Positions 1-9,912 are shown, counted from the first letter of the stretch. The stretch is DNA of 64,000 nt from Porticoccaceae bacterium (GCA_029254005.1 JAQWYJ010000066.1:1-64000); one strand, 5' to 3'. Numbers and translations are program-made. Notes: a model not told the origin generated them from the sequence alone.

Positions 1-2
1 GT

Positions 3-323
3 TTAAAAGATATTATTATTTCAGGTGGAGAGAATATATCCTCAGTGGAGATAGAAGGTATATTGCATAAACATGAAGCTGTCTCTTTGGCTGCCGTTGT
101 TGCTCTCCCTGATGATAAATGGGGCGAAGTGCCCTGTGCTTTTTTGGAACTGTTAGAAGGTGCTGAGGTGTCAGAGCAAGAAATAGAATTATTTTGCAGA
201 GCCCACTTGGCCAGTTACAAACGTCCAAAAAAAATAATATTTGGAGAACTGCCAAAAACCGCTACTGGTAAAATACAGAAATATGAATTGCGTGCCTTGG
301 CGCGCAGCGGTAATGTAAAATAA
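3..323 (+). CDS. C-terminal part of an AMP-forming acyl-CoA synthetase (5' truncated by window edge)
   Basis: Frame 3 reads [21 protein letters not shown]...[14 protein letters not shown], the typical ANL-superfamily C-terminal motifs (GGENI, TGKIQK). Confidence 0.9.
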   Translation, partial: LKDIIISGGENISSVEIEGILHKHEAVSLAAVVALPDDKWGEVPCAFLELLEGAEVSEQEIELFCRAHLASYKRPKKIIFGELPKTATGKIQKYELRALARSGNVK

Positions 324-434
324 ATTGTCAACCTCGGCTAGACTGGCGTGGTTAACTCACTATAATCGCTATTTAATCAGTCAGAAATAAATAAATATTA
401 TTAACCATCTTGAGATGGTGAGTTAGGAGCAACT

Positions 435-1238
435 ATGTTGGAAAAACTTGATAACTTCGAGCTTGAAAATCTCGCATTAATTGGTAATGAAGACGGCATT
501 GTGCAAGTGGTTTTATCACGACCTGCCAAACGTAACGCATTAAATGCCGATACTATTGAGGAATTGATAGACGTTTTTTCAAAACTTCCAAGATTAGGCG
601 CCAGAGCTGTAGTATTAAGAGCAGAAGGAGATCATTTTTGTGCGGGACTAGATCTTGTAGAGCACCATAACGAGCAGCGTCGCCCAGAAGAGTTTATGCA
701 TATTTGTCTACGCTGGCATGAAGCCTTTAATAAAATGGAATATGGTGGAGTGCCTATCATTGCCGCACTAAAAGGCGCTGTTGTTGGCGGAGGTTTAGAG
801 TTAGCCTCAGCTGCTCATGTCCGTGTTGCCGATCAAAGCACCTATTTTGCCCTCCCAGAGGGACAGCGAGGCTTGTTCACCGGTGGCGGAGCCACTATTC
901 GCGTGGCTGATCTGGTGGGTAAAGCGCGCATGATTGATATGATGCTAACCGGCAGAGTTTATAAGCAGGAGGAAGCATTTCAAGTGGGTCTTTGTCAGTA
1001 TCTTATTGACGGTAACAGCGATGACAAGGCCATGGAAATCGCCAGGACAGCAGCCCAAAATCCGGTGCTATCAAATTTTGCCATCTGTTCTGCCATCAGC
1101 CATATGCAAAATATGTCAGCCATGGATGCAGCATACGCAGAATCGGTTATGGCGGGGATAGTCAACACGCAGCCGGCATCGAATGAGCGCTTAGAGGCCT
1201 TTGCCAACAAGAGTGCACCTCGGGTGCGGCCAGACTAG
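435..1238 (+). CDS. Enoyl-CoA hydratase/isomerase (crotonase) family protein
   Basis: Crotonase motifs [43 protein letters not shown] upstream of ATG. Confidence 0.9.
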   Translation: MLEKLDNFELENLALIGNEDGIVQVVLSRPAKRNALNADTIEELIDVFSKLPRLGARAVVLRAEGDHFCAGLDLVEHHNEQRRPEEFMHICLRWHEAFNKMEYGGVPIIAALKGAVVGGGLELASAAHVRVADQSTYFALPEGQRGLFTGGGATIRVADLVGKARMIDMMLTGRVYKQEEAFQVGLCQYLIDGNSDDKAMEIARTAAQNPVLSNFAICSAISHMQNMSAMDAAYAESVMAGIVNTQPASNERLEAFANKSAPRVRPD

Positions 1239-1249
1239 CTCAGCGCACT

Positions 1250-2527
1250 TCACTCCTCAGCTTGGGGCAACCAACAGTCAAAAGTTGCCCCCTGACCAAG
1301 CCGGCTTCTGATGGTGAGCGTACCACCGGCCTTGTTAAGACCGTGCTTAGCGATGGCTAATCCCAAACCGCTGCCACCGGTCTGGGAATTGCGGCTGTTG
1401 TCGCCACGATAGAAGCGTTCAGTCAAGCGGGGAATGTCGAAACTATCAATACCCACACCATCATCTTTAATGGAAATCATCACGCCTTGATGACGCCTAG
1501 TGACTGACAGATTAATTTCTGCGCCCCGGGGATTGTGCTTAACTGCATTGAATAAAATATTACTTAGCACGCTGTGAATATCTTTTTCGTTGCCCATGAT
1601 TTCTTTAACGCCACACGCCAAATGAAATATGTGTAATCCGTTGCCGAGTGATTGAGCCTCAGAAACTAAGCTATTAAGTAGCTCAGCAAGATTAAAATTT
1701 TCCTGTTCTGGCGACTGATCTGATTCTTCTAATCGGGACAGAAGAATCAAGTCATCGGCAAGGGACTGCATGCGCACCACTTGATCAGACATTTGACCAA
1801 AAGCTTTTTGTTGCAGCTCTGATCCACCGGGAATGTCTTGCAAGGTCTCAATATACCCGCGCATGACCGTCAGAGGTGTACGCAGTTCATGAGAAACATT
1901 TCCAACAAATTCAGTTCTCAATCGTTGCAGGTGATTAACGTCACTGACATCTTCGATCAGCAAAACAACTTCACGCTTGGCACCAAAATAAGAGGCCGAG
2001 AACTCAAGAAGGATGTCATCATGGTTAACCGACCGCAGCTTAACTGACCCACTAAAGTCCTCTGAATTAATATAGTCGACAAAGTCAGGATCACGTATCA
2101 GGTTTAACACCGAGGTTCCGCGATCAGACGTGCGCAGCGACAATAGTCGCTTTGCCGAGCTATTCCACCAATCTAAATTTCGATCGTTAGTGAGAATAAC
2201 CAGCCCCTCGTCTAGGACCTCAGTGACTCTGGTGACCCGCTTGATGGTTCCGCGCATTTTCTCTTGAGCACGACGATGGCGTCGACGCTGACGATTGAGT
2301 GTATCGGTTATTTCACCCCAGACACCATCGATATCTGGAGGTATGCCTCGCATACCACGATCAATCCATTGAAAAACTCGGCCGGCAACTATGAACATCC
2401 AAATTAGATACCCGATGGCGCCAATTAGAATGAATTCCATAAAGAAACCCACACTCCAGCCAGCCAGTGTAAAGGCCGCGCCGACAAGCATCATTCGCCG
2501 AATTTCGGCCCGCATTCCTGGTCGCAA
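1250..2527 (-). CDS. phoR: Phosphate regulon sensor histidine kinase PhoR
   Basis: N-terminal TM segments, HATPase motifs, FVGNVSHELRTPLTVMRGYIETL; follows phoB on the same strand. Confidence 0.92.
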   Translation of the reverse strand: MRPGMRAEIRRMMLVGAAFTLAGWSVGFFMEFILIGAIGYLIWMFIVAGRVFQWIDRGMRGIPPDIDGVWGEITDTLNRQRRRHRRAQEKMRGTIKRVTRVTEVLDEGLVILTNDRNLDWWNSSAKRLLSLRTSDRGTSVLNLIRDPDFVDYINSEDFSGSVKLRSVNHDDILLEFSASYFGAKREVVLLIEDVSDVNHLQRLRTEFVGNVSHELRTPLTVMRGYIETLQDIPGGSELQQKAFGQMSDQVVRMQSLADDLILLSRLEESDQSPEQENFNLAELLNSLVSEAQSLGNGLHIFHLACGVKEIMGNEKDIHSVLSNILFNAVKHNPRGAEINLSVTRRHQGVMISIKDDGVGIDSFDIPRLTERFYRGDNSRNSQTGGSGLGLAIAKHGLNKAGGTLTIRSRLGQGATFDCWLPQAEE

Positions 2528-2551
2528 AAAATAAAATCCTCAACACACTAA

Positions 2552-3250
2552 TCAGCTTTGTAACTGGGTAGAAAATCGGTAACCCGATCCACGGACAGTC
2601 TGCACGTAGTTATCGTGTCCTGCAACTGCTATTGCTTTGCGCAATCGACGAATGTGAACGTCGACGGTGCGTTCATCAAGATAGACGTTACCTCCCCAGA
2701 CGTGATCGAGGATTTGATCACGAGAATAAACACGCTCTTGGTGGGTCAAAAAAAATTGTAGCAACCGGTATTCAGTGGGTCCCACATTAATTGGTTTTCC
2801 GCTGATACTGACGCGGTGACCAAGGGGATCGAACAAGAGCTCGCCAACAGTGATGGGATCTTTTAACTCTTCGCGACCCACTCGGCGTAAAACGGCTTTA
2901 ACTCGAGACACCAATTCCCGGGGAGAAAATGGTTTAGCAATGTAATCATCAGCGCCCGAATCAAGGCCCGATATCTTGCTGGTTTCCTCCGCTTTCGCGG
3001 TCAACATTATTACCGGTAGTGTCTCGGTCATTTCATCGCGTTTGAGCCGACGCAGCAACTCCAAGCCTGTGGTGCCGGGCATCATCCAATCGAGCAAGAC
3101 TAAATCTGGATGACGATCTATAATCAGCGCGTGAGCTTCCCGGGCTCCCTTTGCCTGTATTACATTGTATCCAGCCGCATCAAGGGAAATGGTCAACATA
3201 TCGCGAATAGACTGTTCATCGTCAACAACCAAGATTGTATGCTTTGGCAT
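2552..3250 (-). CDS. phoB: Phosphate regulon response regulator PhoB (start probably at 3250 rather than 3295)
   Basis: MPKHTILVVDDEQSIRDML receiver plus winged-helix GGNVYLDERTVDVHIRRLRKA; AGGAAA upstream of the internal ATG. Confidence 0.93.
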   Translation of the reverse strand: MPKHTILVVDDEQSIRDMLTISLDAAGYNVIQAKGAREAHALIIDRHPDLVLLDWMMPGTTGLELLRRLKRDEMTETLPVIMLTAKAEETSKISGLDSGADDYIAKPFSPRELVSRVKAVLRRVGREELKDPITVGELLFDPLGHRVSISGKPINVGPTEYRLLQFFLTHQERVYSRDQILDHVWGGNVYLDERTVDVHIRRLRKAIAVAGHDNYVQTVRGSGYRFSTQLQS

Positions 3251-3437
3251 AAAATTTTCCTGACCTGACATAATTTTCTCGATATTAAAAGACAATGATG
3301 TGGCAATAATATGACATAACTGAGTTTACATTGCACATTTATTCTAGCTCTCCCACCAGCAATTTATACGCCAGAGAAGTCGATATTTTGACACTTATCA
3401 AGCATAATGGTCATCTTATTTACCAAGGGACGTCCTA

Positions 3438-3923
3438 ATGAGTATCAAAAATAACAGCGCAGTCAGCTTCCACTACACATTGACCGATGATAGCGGTCAG
3501 CAGCTGGACAGCTCAGACGGGCGGCAGCCTTTGTCTTATTTGCACGGTGCCGGCAATATCATTCCTGGCCTTGAAAATGCTTTGGAAGGTAAAAGTACTG
3601 GTGACAAAATGATTGTTGCAGTGACTGCAGCAGAGGGCTACGGAGAAGTGCAACCCGCACTTATTCAGGAAGTTCCTCGAGGATCTTTTGAGGGTGTCGA
3701 AAACATCGAAGTCGGCATGCAGTTTGAAGCTCAAACAGGAAATGGGGACAGTGTCCCGGTAACCGTAACTGCGGTAACAGACGAATCAATTACTGTGGAT
3801 GGAAATCACCCCTTAGCCGGTAAAAATCTTAACTTCGATGTATCTATTGAGGAAGTGAGAGACGCAAGTCAAGAAGAGCTAGATCACGGGCATGTTCATG
3901 GACCAACTGGACATAATCATTAA
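3438..3923 (+). CDS. FKBP-type peptidyl-prolyl cis-trans isomerase, SlyD-like
   Basis: SlyD architecture (YLHGAGNIIPGLENALEGKSTGD, EGYGE, NHPLAGKNLNFDV) with a short His-rich tail. Confidence 0.9.
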   Translation: MSIKNNSAVSFHYTLTDDSGQQLDSSDGRQPLSYLHGAGNIIPGLENALEGKSTGDKMIVAVTAAEGYGEVQPALIQEVPRGSFEGVENIEVGMQFEAQTGNGDSVPVTVTAVTDESITVDGNHPLAGKNLNFDVSIEEVRDASQEELDHGHVHGPTGHNH

Positions 3924-3997
3924 AACATAGCCTTGGCAGATGGTTTAGCTTAGCACTAGGGTTTTATGGCAGGCTCCGGCATTTGTACGGTGTTTTG

Positions 3998-4016
3998 ATG
4001 TCACAAAAATGTCATC
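3998..4016 (+). promoter_or_regulatory. Candidate Pho box upstream of GAPDH-arsJ
   Basis: aTGTCACAAAAATGTCATC: TGTCA half-sites at 3999 and 4010, exactly 11 bp apart, as in the PhoB consensus CTGTCATAAATCTGTCAY. Confidence 0.55.
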
Positions 4017-4058
4017 ATTACAGATCATACTTGTAATCTTTGTTTCTTGGAATTCACT

Positions 4059-5066
4059 ATGCCTATTAGAGTCGGTATCAACGGATTTGGCCGCATTGGT
4101 CGCATGGCTATGCGCGCAGCTTGGGGCTCAGACATACTTCAAATAGTACATATAAATGAAATTGCTGGAGATGCTGTCAGTGCTGCGCATCTGCTGAAGT
4201 TCGATTCTATTCATGGTACTTGGATACATGATGTTTCGGCCTCCAAAGCGGATGATGCAATTATTATTGACAACGTCTCAGTCAGTTACTCTCAATGCGA
4301 ATCTATTCAAAACCAAGCGTGGATTGATAAGAATATCGATCTTGTCATTGACTGTAGCGGTAAGTTTAAATCTGCTAGAGCACTTAGCGACTATTTTTCA
4401 CAGGGTATAAAAAGGGTTGTAGTATCAGCTCCTATTCATGATCAGACCTTGAATATCGTAATGGGCGTCAATGATCATCTGTATGTCGACCAATCTATTG
4501 TCAGTGCAGCATCTTGCACCACTAACTGTCTAGCACCAGTAGTGGATGTCCTTCAGCAAGAATTTGGAATCGAACATGCGTCAATTACGACCATTCATGA
4601 TCTCACTAACACCCAGAGTATACTGGATGAGCACCACAAGGATTTGCGCCGCGCTCGAGCAAGTAGCCTGTCATTGATACCTACAACTACCGGCTCTGCC
4701 ACCGCTATTACACGTATTTTTCCTGAACTTATTGGTCGTATTAATGGTCTTGCCGTTCGCGTACCCCTTGCTAATGCATCCCTTACTGACTGTGTTTTTG
4801 AGCTAAAAGTCACCACTACGAAAGAGGCTGTCAACAAGGCGTTTAAAGTTGCATCGGAAACAAGACTGAACGGCATTTTAGGATTTGAGGAGCGTCCTCT
4901 AGTCTCGGTTGATTACACCAATGATAAACGCTCTGGGGTTATTGACGCCCCGTCCACCATGGTGGTCAATGGCACGCAGCTCAAAGTGCTTATCTGGTAT
5001 GACAACGAAATAGGTTATGTACAGCGTATGATAGAACTCTCCCAAAAAGTCGCGCTTTCTATATAA
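4059..5066 (+). CDS. Glyceraldehyde-3-phosphate dehydrogenase, ArsJ-associated type
   Basis: [34 protein letters not shown]; directly upstream of an ArsJ-like MFS gene. ATG at 4059 preferred over TTG at 4047. Confidence 0.88.
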   Translation: MPIRVGINGFGRIGRMAMRAAWGSDILQIVHINEIAGDAVSAAHLLKFDSIHGTWIHDVSASKADDAIIIDNVSVSYSQCESIQNQAWIDKNIDLVIDCSGKFKSARALSDYFSQGIKRVVVSAPIHDQTLNIVMGVNDHLYVDQSIVSAASCTTNCLAPVVDVLQQEFGIEHASITTIHDLTNTQSILDEHHKDLRRARASSLSLIPTTTGSATAITRIFPELIGRINGLAVRVPLANASLTDCVFELKVTTTKEAVNKAFKVASETRLNGILGFEERPLVSVDYTNDKRSGVIDAPSTMVVNGTQLKVLIWYDNEIGYVQRMIELSQKVALSI

Positions 5067-5076
5067 AGGTCTATAG

Positions 5077-6306
5077 ATGGCCTCAGCATCTACTCAGAGT
5101 ATTCGACAATATGGTCTAGTCACTGTTAGCTATTGGGCTTTTACGCTGACAGATGGTGCTTTGCGCATGCTGGTGTTGCTGTTTTTTCATGGACTTGGTT
5201 TTAGCCCCATAGAAATAGCTAGCCTATTTATTCTTTACGAATTATCAGGCGTGGTCACTAGCTTACTTGGTGGCTGGATAGCTGCTAAAATTGGCCTAGT
5301 AACCACACTTCAGTGTGGTTTATTACTGCAAATTTTAGCTATTGCAATGCTTCTTAGAGATGATCAGCAATTAACTATAGTTTATGTTATGTGTGCCCAA
5401 GCATTATCAGGTGTTGCCAAAGACCTAAATAAAATAAGCGCCAAAAGTAGTCTTAAGAGTCTTTTGCCTGACCATGAACATGGGAGACTTTTCAGCTGGG
5501 TTGCAAGGCTTACTGGCTCTAAAAATGCACTCAAAGGAGCGGGATTTTTCCTTGGCGGCGCTTTACTCTCCAGTATCGGTTTTACCTTCACTATTGTACT
5601 CATGATAACGCTGTTAATAGCCGTTGTGATTCTTGGAATAATCTTTTTAAAAGTCCTTGAGAGTCCAGAGCACAAGCCCGCTATTAACCAAATATTTTCA
5701 AAGAGTACTGCGATAAACAGGCTGTCGGTTGCACGCTTATTTTTATTTGGCGCACGAGATGTTTGGTTTGTAATAGCACTACCAGTATACCTACAAAGCC
5801 AACTACTTTGGAGTTACTGGCAAGTTGGCAGCCTGATGGCACTTTGGGTTGTTGGTTATGGCTTGATCCAAGCATTCGCACCGAAAATTATTTCAATGGG
5901 AAAATCAAATAAACTATCCTCTGAAGTTGGCGGAAGCACATTAGTATTCTGGGGTATTTTATTAGTTGCAGTACCTGCGGCAATGGCAATTGCACTGTCA
6001 GTTTATAAAAGCTCCGATCTAGTCATTCTTGTTGGACTAATTCCCTTCGCGTTTTTATTTGCTATTAACTCTAGCGTCCATTCGTACTTGATTTTATCCT
6101 TCGCGCAACGGGATAGAGTATCCTTAGATGTGGGTTTCTATTATATGGCAAATGCCGGTGGTCGCCTGTTAGGAACATTGCTATCTGGATTTATGTACCA
6201 AAAATTTGGCTTGGCCAGCTGTTTGTTTGTTTCATCAGGCATGCTCATTGCAAGTACATTGGCCGCACACTCATTGCCACAAATCACATCATCAAATAAT
6301 AATTAG
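5077..6306 (+). CDS. arsJ: MFS transporter, ArsJ-like organoarsenical (1-arseno-3-phosphoglycerate) efflux protein
   Basis: YWAFTLTDGALRMLVLLFFHGLGFSPIEIA..., ALSGVAKDLNKISAKSSLKSLLP, LTGSKNALKGAGFFLGG resemble ArsJ; 10-bp gap to GAPDH. Confidence 0.82.
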   Translation: MASASTQSIRQYGLVTVSYWAFTLTDGALRMLVLLFFHGLGFSPIEIASLFILYELSGVVTSLLGGWIAAKIGLVTTLQCGLLLQILAIAMLLRDDQQLTIVYVMCAQALSGVAKDLNKISAKSSLKSLLPDHEHGRLFSWVARLTGSKNALKGAGFFLGGALLSSIGFTFTIVLMITLLIAVVILGIIFLKVLESPEHKPAINQIFSKSTAINRLSVARLFLFGARDVWFVIALPVYLQSQLLWSYWQVGSLMALWVVGYGLIQAFAPKIISMGKSNKLSSEVGGSTLVFWGILLVAVPAAMAIALSVYKSSDLVILVGLIPFAFLFAINSSVHSYLILSFAQRDRVSLDVGFYYMANAGGRLLGTLLSGFMYQKFGLASCLFVSSGMLIASTLAAHSLPQITSSNNN

Positions 6307-6383
6307 GTAGTCCCTTAATCTTCACCTCTGGTGATATCTCTGGTAGGGTGTTATCTAATCGTTAAAGATCAAAGAGAGTTACA

Positions 6384-6758
6384 ATGAGTAATGAAGATAA
6401 TACCTCCATGGACCCCAATGCGCTCTTTCGCGAGGAAAATTATACCGACCAAAAAATGGGTTCTATTCGCAAACTCACACCGGTTGATGCCAACGGAGAT
6501 GAGGATCAAAGTAGAGATGTTCTATTTTTTGGCTCAGCACAAGTGATGACGCCCATGGGAGCAATTCCTCTTAATTTTGCCCTAGAAGGTCCTACAATTG
6601 GTGCTGCAGCAATAGACTTTGCTAACAAAGCCGCCATCGCCGTGGAAGAAGCTGCAAAAGAGCTTGAGCAAATGCGCCGAGATCAAGCATCACAGATCGT
6701 AATGCCCGGCCAAGGCGGTGGAATGGGTGGCCCATCTTCTGGCGGCATTATTACTTAA
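6384..6758 (+). CDS. Conserved hypothetical protein (124 aa) with a Gly-rich C-terminus
   Basis: Intact ORF with an upstream AGAGAG; codon usage like neighbours. Confidence 0.7.
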   Translation: MSNEDNTSMDPNALFREENYTDQKMGSIRKLTPVDANGDEDQSRDVLFFGSAQVMTPMGAIPLNFALEGPTIGAAAIDFANKAAIAVEEAAKELEQMRRDQASQIVMPGQGGGMGGPSSGGIIT

Positions 6759-6780
6759 ACCGAATTTGTCATCTTTGCAG

Positions 6781-7302
6781 TTATCGCAAAAGAAGCTCAT
6801 CGCCAATGGGTCGATGTTCAGTGGCCGCTAAAATCAGCGAATGAGCGGTTAAATCTGCAACACTATACACCAGAGTACGAATGTCGCTGTCTTGTGCAAC
6901 CCTGCGTAATAAGTAATCAAAATCACCATCTCCTGACAACAGCACGACACAATCAATGGGATTCTGGGTATCTGTTATTGCATCCATCATATCAACTGCC
7001 AAGCCTACGTCCCAGTCTCCCTTAGCTGAGCCATCACGTCGTTGAATAAATGGCTTCAATTTAACCGTATAACCCATACTGAGAAGTGCTTTTTGAAAGC
7101 TTTTTTGTTGGCTATCATTAGGCTCAATAGCATAGGCATGCGCGATTTTAATCTCACCTAATAGAGACAACTGTCGCCATAATTCTCGGTAATTAAAATG
7201 ACAGCCAAACCGCTCCTTCACTGTGTAGTAAATATTCTGAACATCAATAAATATCGCTATCTTTTGCTTGTCGTATTGATCACTTTTGAGCATCTGAAAC
7301 AT
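6781..7302 (-). CDS. NYN (LabA/DUF88-like, PIN-fold) domain protein
   Basis: AIFIDVQNIYYTV, KGDWDVGLAVDMMDA, VVLLSGDGDFDYLLRR: acidic NYN active-site motifs. Confidence 0.88.
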   Translation of the reverse strand: MFQMLKSDQYDKQKIAIFIDVQNIYYTVKERFGCHFNYRELWRQLSLLGEIKIAHAYAIEPNDSQQKSFQKALLSMGYTVKLKPFIQRRDGSAKGDWDVGLAVDMMDAITDTQNPIDCVVLLSGDGDFDYLLRRVAQDSDIRTLVYSVADLTAHSLILAATEHRPIGDELLLR

Positions 7303-8011
7303 CCGCTACTAATTGATATTGTTGGCCTGCATGCACAGCTACTGAATTACTTACCAATACACCATCTAACCAGTGCCTTTTGACAATCTTGAGACAAGCA
7401 TTATCTTCCTCAAGTAACTCTAAATAATGTTTTTGGTCCTCATTAGCCACCGCAGCGCTGATGTTATAGTCAGTAGACGTTGCTGGCAAAATCCATTTCA
7501 AATAGGCATCAGCAGTGATCTTATTGAAGTTTTGCTTAATAAATGCAGGAACAAGCACTGAATTCACCAAAATCTCTTGGTATTGAATAGGTTTATTTCT
7601 ATCAAAATGTAAAAAGACGCCCTTAAAAATATATCTGTCACTGGCGATATGCATCTGCTGGGCAAGCGCATTATTGGTTCGAAAACTGCTTACATCAAGT
7701 ACTTTGCATTGGTAACCATTGGACGCCTGAGCAGTTGCAATCGCATCTTTAATTATTACTGAAGGCTGCATGGACGGCTTCGTAACAAAAGAACCTAGGC
7801 CTGGAGATCTTGACAATGAACCTTCATCAGCTAGCTCTTTTAAAGCCCGGCGCGCGGTCATTCGACTAACTGAGAAGCGCTCGGCAAGCTGATTTTCTGA
7901 GGGGACCAAATCTCCTACCGCCAAGATGCCCGAGCTAATACGATCTTCGATATAATGCTTTATCAATAAAAACTGCGGCTTTTTACCAATTATAGACACC
8001 ATATTAATCAC
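7280..8011 (-). CDS. GntR-family transcriptional regulator, HutC/UTRA type
   Basis: wHTH VPSENQLAERFSVSRMTARRALKELADEGSLSRSPGLGSFV followed by a UTRA-like ligand domain; 3' end overlaps the NYN gene by 23 bp. Confidence 0.9.
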   Translation of the reverse strand: MINMVSIIGKKPQFLLIKHYIEDRISSGILAVGDLVPSENQLAERFSVSRMTARRALKELADEGSLSRSPGLGSFVTKPSMQPSVIIKDAIATAQASNGYQCKVLDVSSFRTNNALAQQMHIASDRYIFKGVFLHFDRNKPIQYQEILVNSVLVPAFIKQNFNKITADAYLKWILPATSTDYNISAAVANEDQKHYLELLEEDNACLKIVKRHWLDGVLVSNSVAVHAGQQYQLVADVSDAQK

Positions 8012-8015
8012 TCAG

Positions 8016-8032
8016 TAAATGTATATACAACT
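8016..8032. promoter_or_regulatory. Candidate HutC-like operator, copy 1
   Basis: TAAATGTATATACAACT containing the perfect palindrome TGTATATACA, just 5' of the regulator start. Confidence 0.6.
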
Positions 8033-8117
8033 TATCATAAATATACGTTTATTCAAAGCATGGTAATAGTTTATAAATACTATTTTTATGGAATTTGTAC
8101 AATTAAAAGTAGAGCTT

Positions 8118-8134
8118 TAAATGTATATACAACT
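8118..8134. promoter_or_regulatory. Candidate HutC-like operator, copy 2
   Basis: Identical 17-mer TAAATGTATATACAACT, 102 bp from copy 1. Confidence 0.55.
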
Positions 8135-8139
8135 ATACA

Positions 8140-8400
8140 TTAAGTTACCGAATAAATTAGCTCTAGCTTAGCTTTACGTGTTAATTTTTTTATTTCGGCC
8201 TCACGCTTACTTGCGCTACTACGATTATGATTATTCTCAGAATAGACAATACCCAACGCACGACGGCCACGAAAATACTTGGCCCCCACCCTTCCTTTCT
8301 GATGTTCTACCAAACGTCTATCTAAATCAACTGTAATGCCTGTATATAAGCTCTCATCACTGGCTTTAATAATATAAACATACCACTGCCCTTCATCCAT
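8140..8400 (-). CDS. GIY-YIG nuclease superfamily protein (YhbQ/UPF0213-like)
   Basis: WYVYIIKASDESLYTGITVDLDRRLVEHQKG.. typical GIY-YIG fold. Confidence 0.9.
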   Translation of the reverse strand: MDEGQWYVYIIKASDESLYTGITVDLDRRLVEHQKGRVGAKYFRGRRALGIVYSENNHNRSSASKREAEIKKLTRKAKLELIYSVT

Positions 8401-8957
8401 TACTCAAGAACCTGCCGTAAAAATCCGTGGCAGTACTGACAGCGATATCGCACACCATTTTGAACAATTTTTCGGTGTCTAAGAGCGGTTAATTGATGAA
8501 TGCGACAACTGCACTGATAAGAGTATTTAGTATACTGTCGCATCGGAATTCCCGCCAAATCATAGTTGCCAGTGACCACTGGCTCCGCTCCCATAGCACG
8601 CATTGTGTTGCGCCACTCTGCGCCATGCGGCTTGACCTTTGCCAATCCCCAAATACGATCGACAATATAGTGACAAACTTCGTGAGTGACTGTGTTGTGT
8701 AGACTGTCCTGAAAAAATTTTGCAAAAATCCAAGGATTATATCGGATACGCCGTTGTTGGCCCTTTACCTGATACATGCCTGCACATTTTCCCTTCAAAT
8801 CAAAGAATATGGGTACAGGCTCAAAGGATCTGCCAAAAACCGTTTGAGCTTTGGATACGCATAGATTAGTTGCATCAACAATCTTCACTTGTTGCGCGAC
8901 ACTAACAGGCGTAATGGTGTCTTGATTGGTCATTATGAGAGTATAAAGACTGTACAT
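8400..8957 (-). CDS. sprT: SprT-like zinc metalloprotease domain protein
   Basis: TVTHEVCHYIVDRIWG (HExxH) plus C-terminal Cys zinc-binding pattern (CSCRIHQL...YRCQYCHG). Confidence 0.85.
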   Translation of the reverse strand: MYSLYTLIMTNQDTITPVSVAQQVKIVDATNLCVSKAQTVFGRSFEPVPIFFDLKGKCAGMYQVKGQQRRIRYNPWIFAKFFQDSLHNTVTHEVCHYIVDRIWGLAKVKPHGAEWRNTMRAMGAEPVVTGNYDLAGIPMRQYTKYSYQCSCRIHQLTALRHRKIVQNGVRYRCQYCHGFLRQVLE

Positions 8958-8995
8958 ACTGGTACAATAGTTTTTTTATAGCATGCATTAACATT

Positions 8996-9814
8996 ATGAT
9001 CGTGGATCTACACTGCCATACCAATATCTCAGACGGCGCATTGTCACCTGATCAACTTATTTCGCTTGCTGTTTCCAGAGGAGTGGATATGTTGTCGATC
9101 ACTGACCACGATACTTTAGGCGCCTATACTGAAATTACGTCTATACCCACTGAAATGCAGTTGATATGTGGTATCGAGATTTCCAGTCAGTGGCGAGGAC
9201 AAGGTATCCACATCGTTGGCCTTAATGTCGATATGGAAAATAGCGAGCTAAATGACGCAATCTTGCAACAATCACAAATACGAAGACAACGGGCTGAAAA
9301 AATTGCCTATCGGCTTGGTCGTCTGGGATTTTCCAATTGTCTGGAAGGTGCCGCAACTTTGGCAACGAATCAAATTGGCAGGCCGCATTTCGCTCAATAT
9401 TTAACAGATATTGGCGCTGTGAAGAGTACCAACGAGGCCTTTAAAAAATATCTGGGCGCAGGCAAGCTGGGTGATATTAAGGAACATTGGCCAGATATCG
9501 AATTGTCTATAAAATTGATTCGACAAGCTGGAGGTATTGCAGTGCTAGCACACCCGAGTAAATATAAAATGACACGTAGTAAATTGACCTCACTTATCAG
9601 TGATTTTAAAGATTCAAAAGGGCAGGCAATAGAAGTTGTCTCGGGCCTTCAAATACCCTCTCTGACCAAGGATCTTGCAAAACTTAGCCTTCAATTCAAT
9701 CTATTAGCATCCTGCGGATCAGACTTCCATTCCCTCGACAAGTCTTGGGCCTCACTGGGTAAAGCCAGTCAACTGCCTGAGATATGCAAGCCGGTTTGGT
9801 CGCAGTGGAGTTAA
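8996..9814 (+). CDS. PHP-domain phosphoesterase (TrpH/YciV, RNase AM-like)
   Basis: MIVDLHCHTNISDGALSPDQLI, SITDHDTLG, GSDFH motifs. Confidence 0.88.
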   Translation: MIVDLHCHTNISDGALSPDQLISLAVSRGVDMLSITDHDTLGAYTEITSIPTEMQLICGIEISSQWRGQGIHIVGLNVDMENSELNDAILQQSQIRRQRAEKIAYRLGRLGFSNCLEGAATLATNQIGRPHFAQYLTDIGAVKSTNEAFKKYLGAGKLGDIKEHWPDIELSIKLIRQAGGIAVLAHPSKYKMTRSKLTSLISDFKDSKGQAIEVVSGLQIPSLTKDLAKLSLQFNLLASCGSDFHSLDKSWASLGKASQLPEICKPVWSQWS

Positions 9815-9912
9815 TCCTTCGCGGGTTAATTCCGTAGATCGACATTCATGTGTATACTCCTTCCCGCCCAGGCGGGAAATAATGCAAACCTCAACTTGAA
9901 GGATATAGCTAC

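Noticed and set aside
3296-3437. Pho box between phoB and the slyD-like gene
   Set aside because: Only isolated TGTCA-like half-sites; none in 11-bp tandem spacing.
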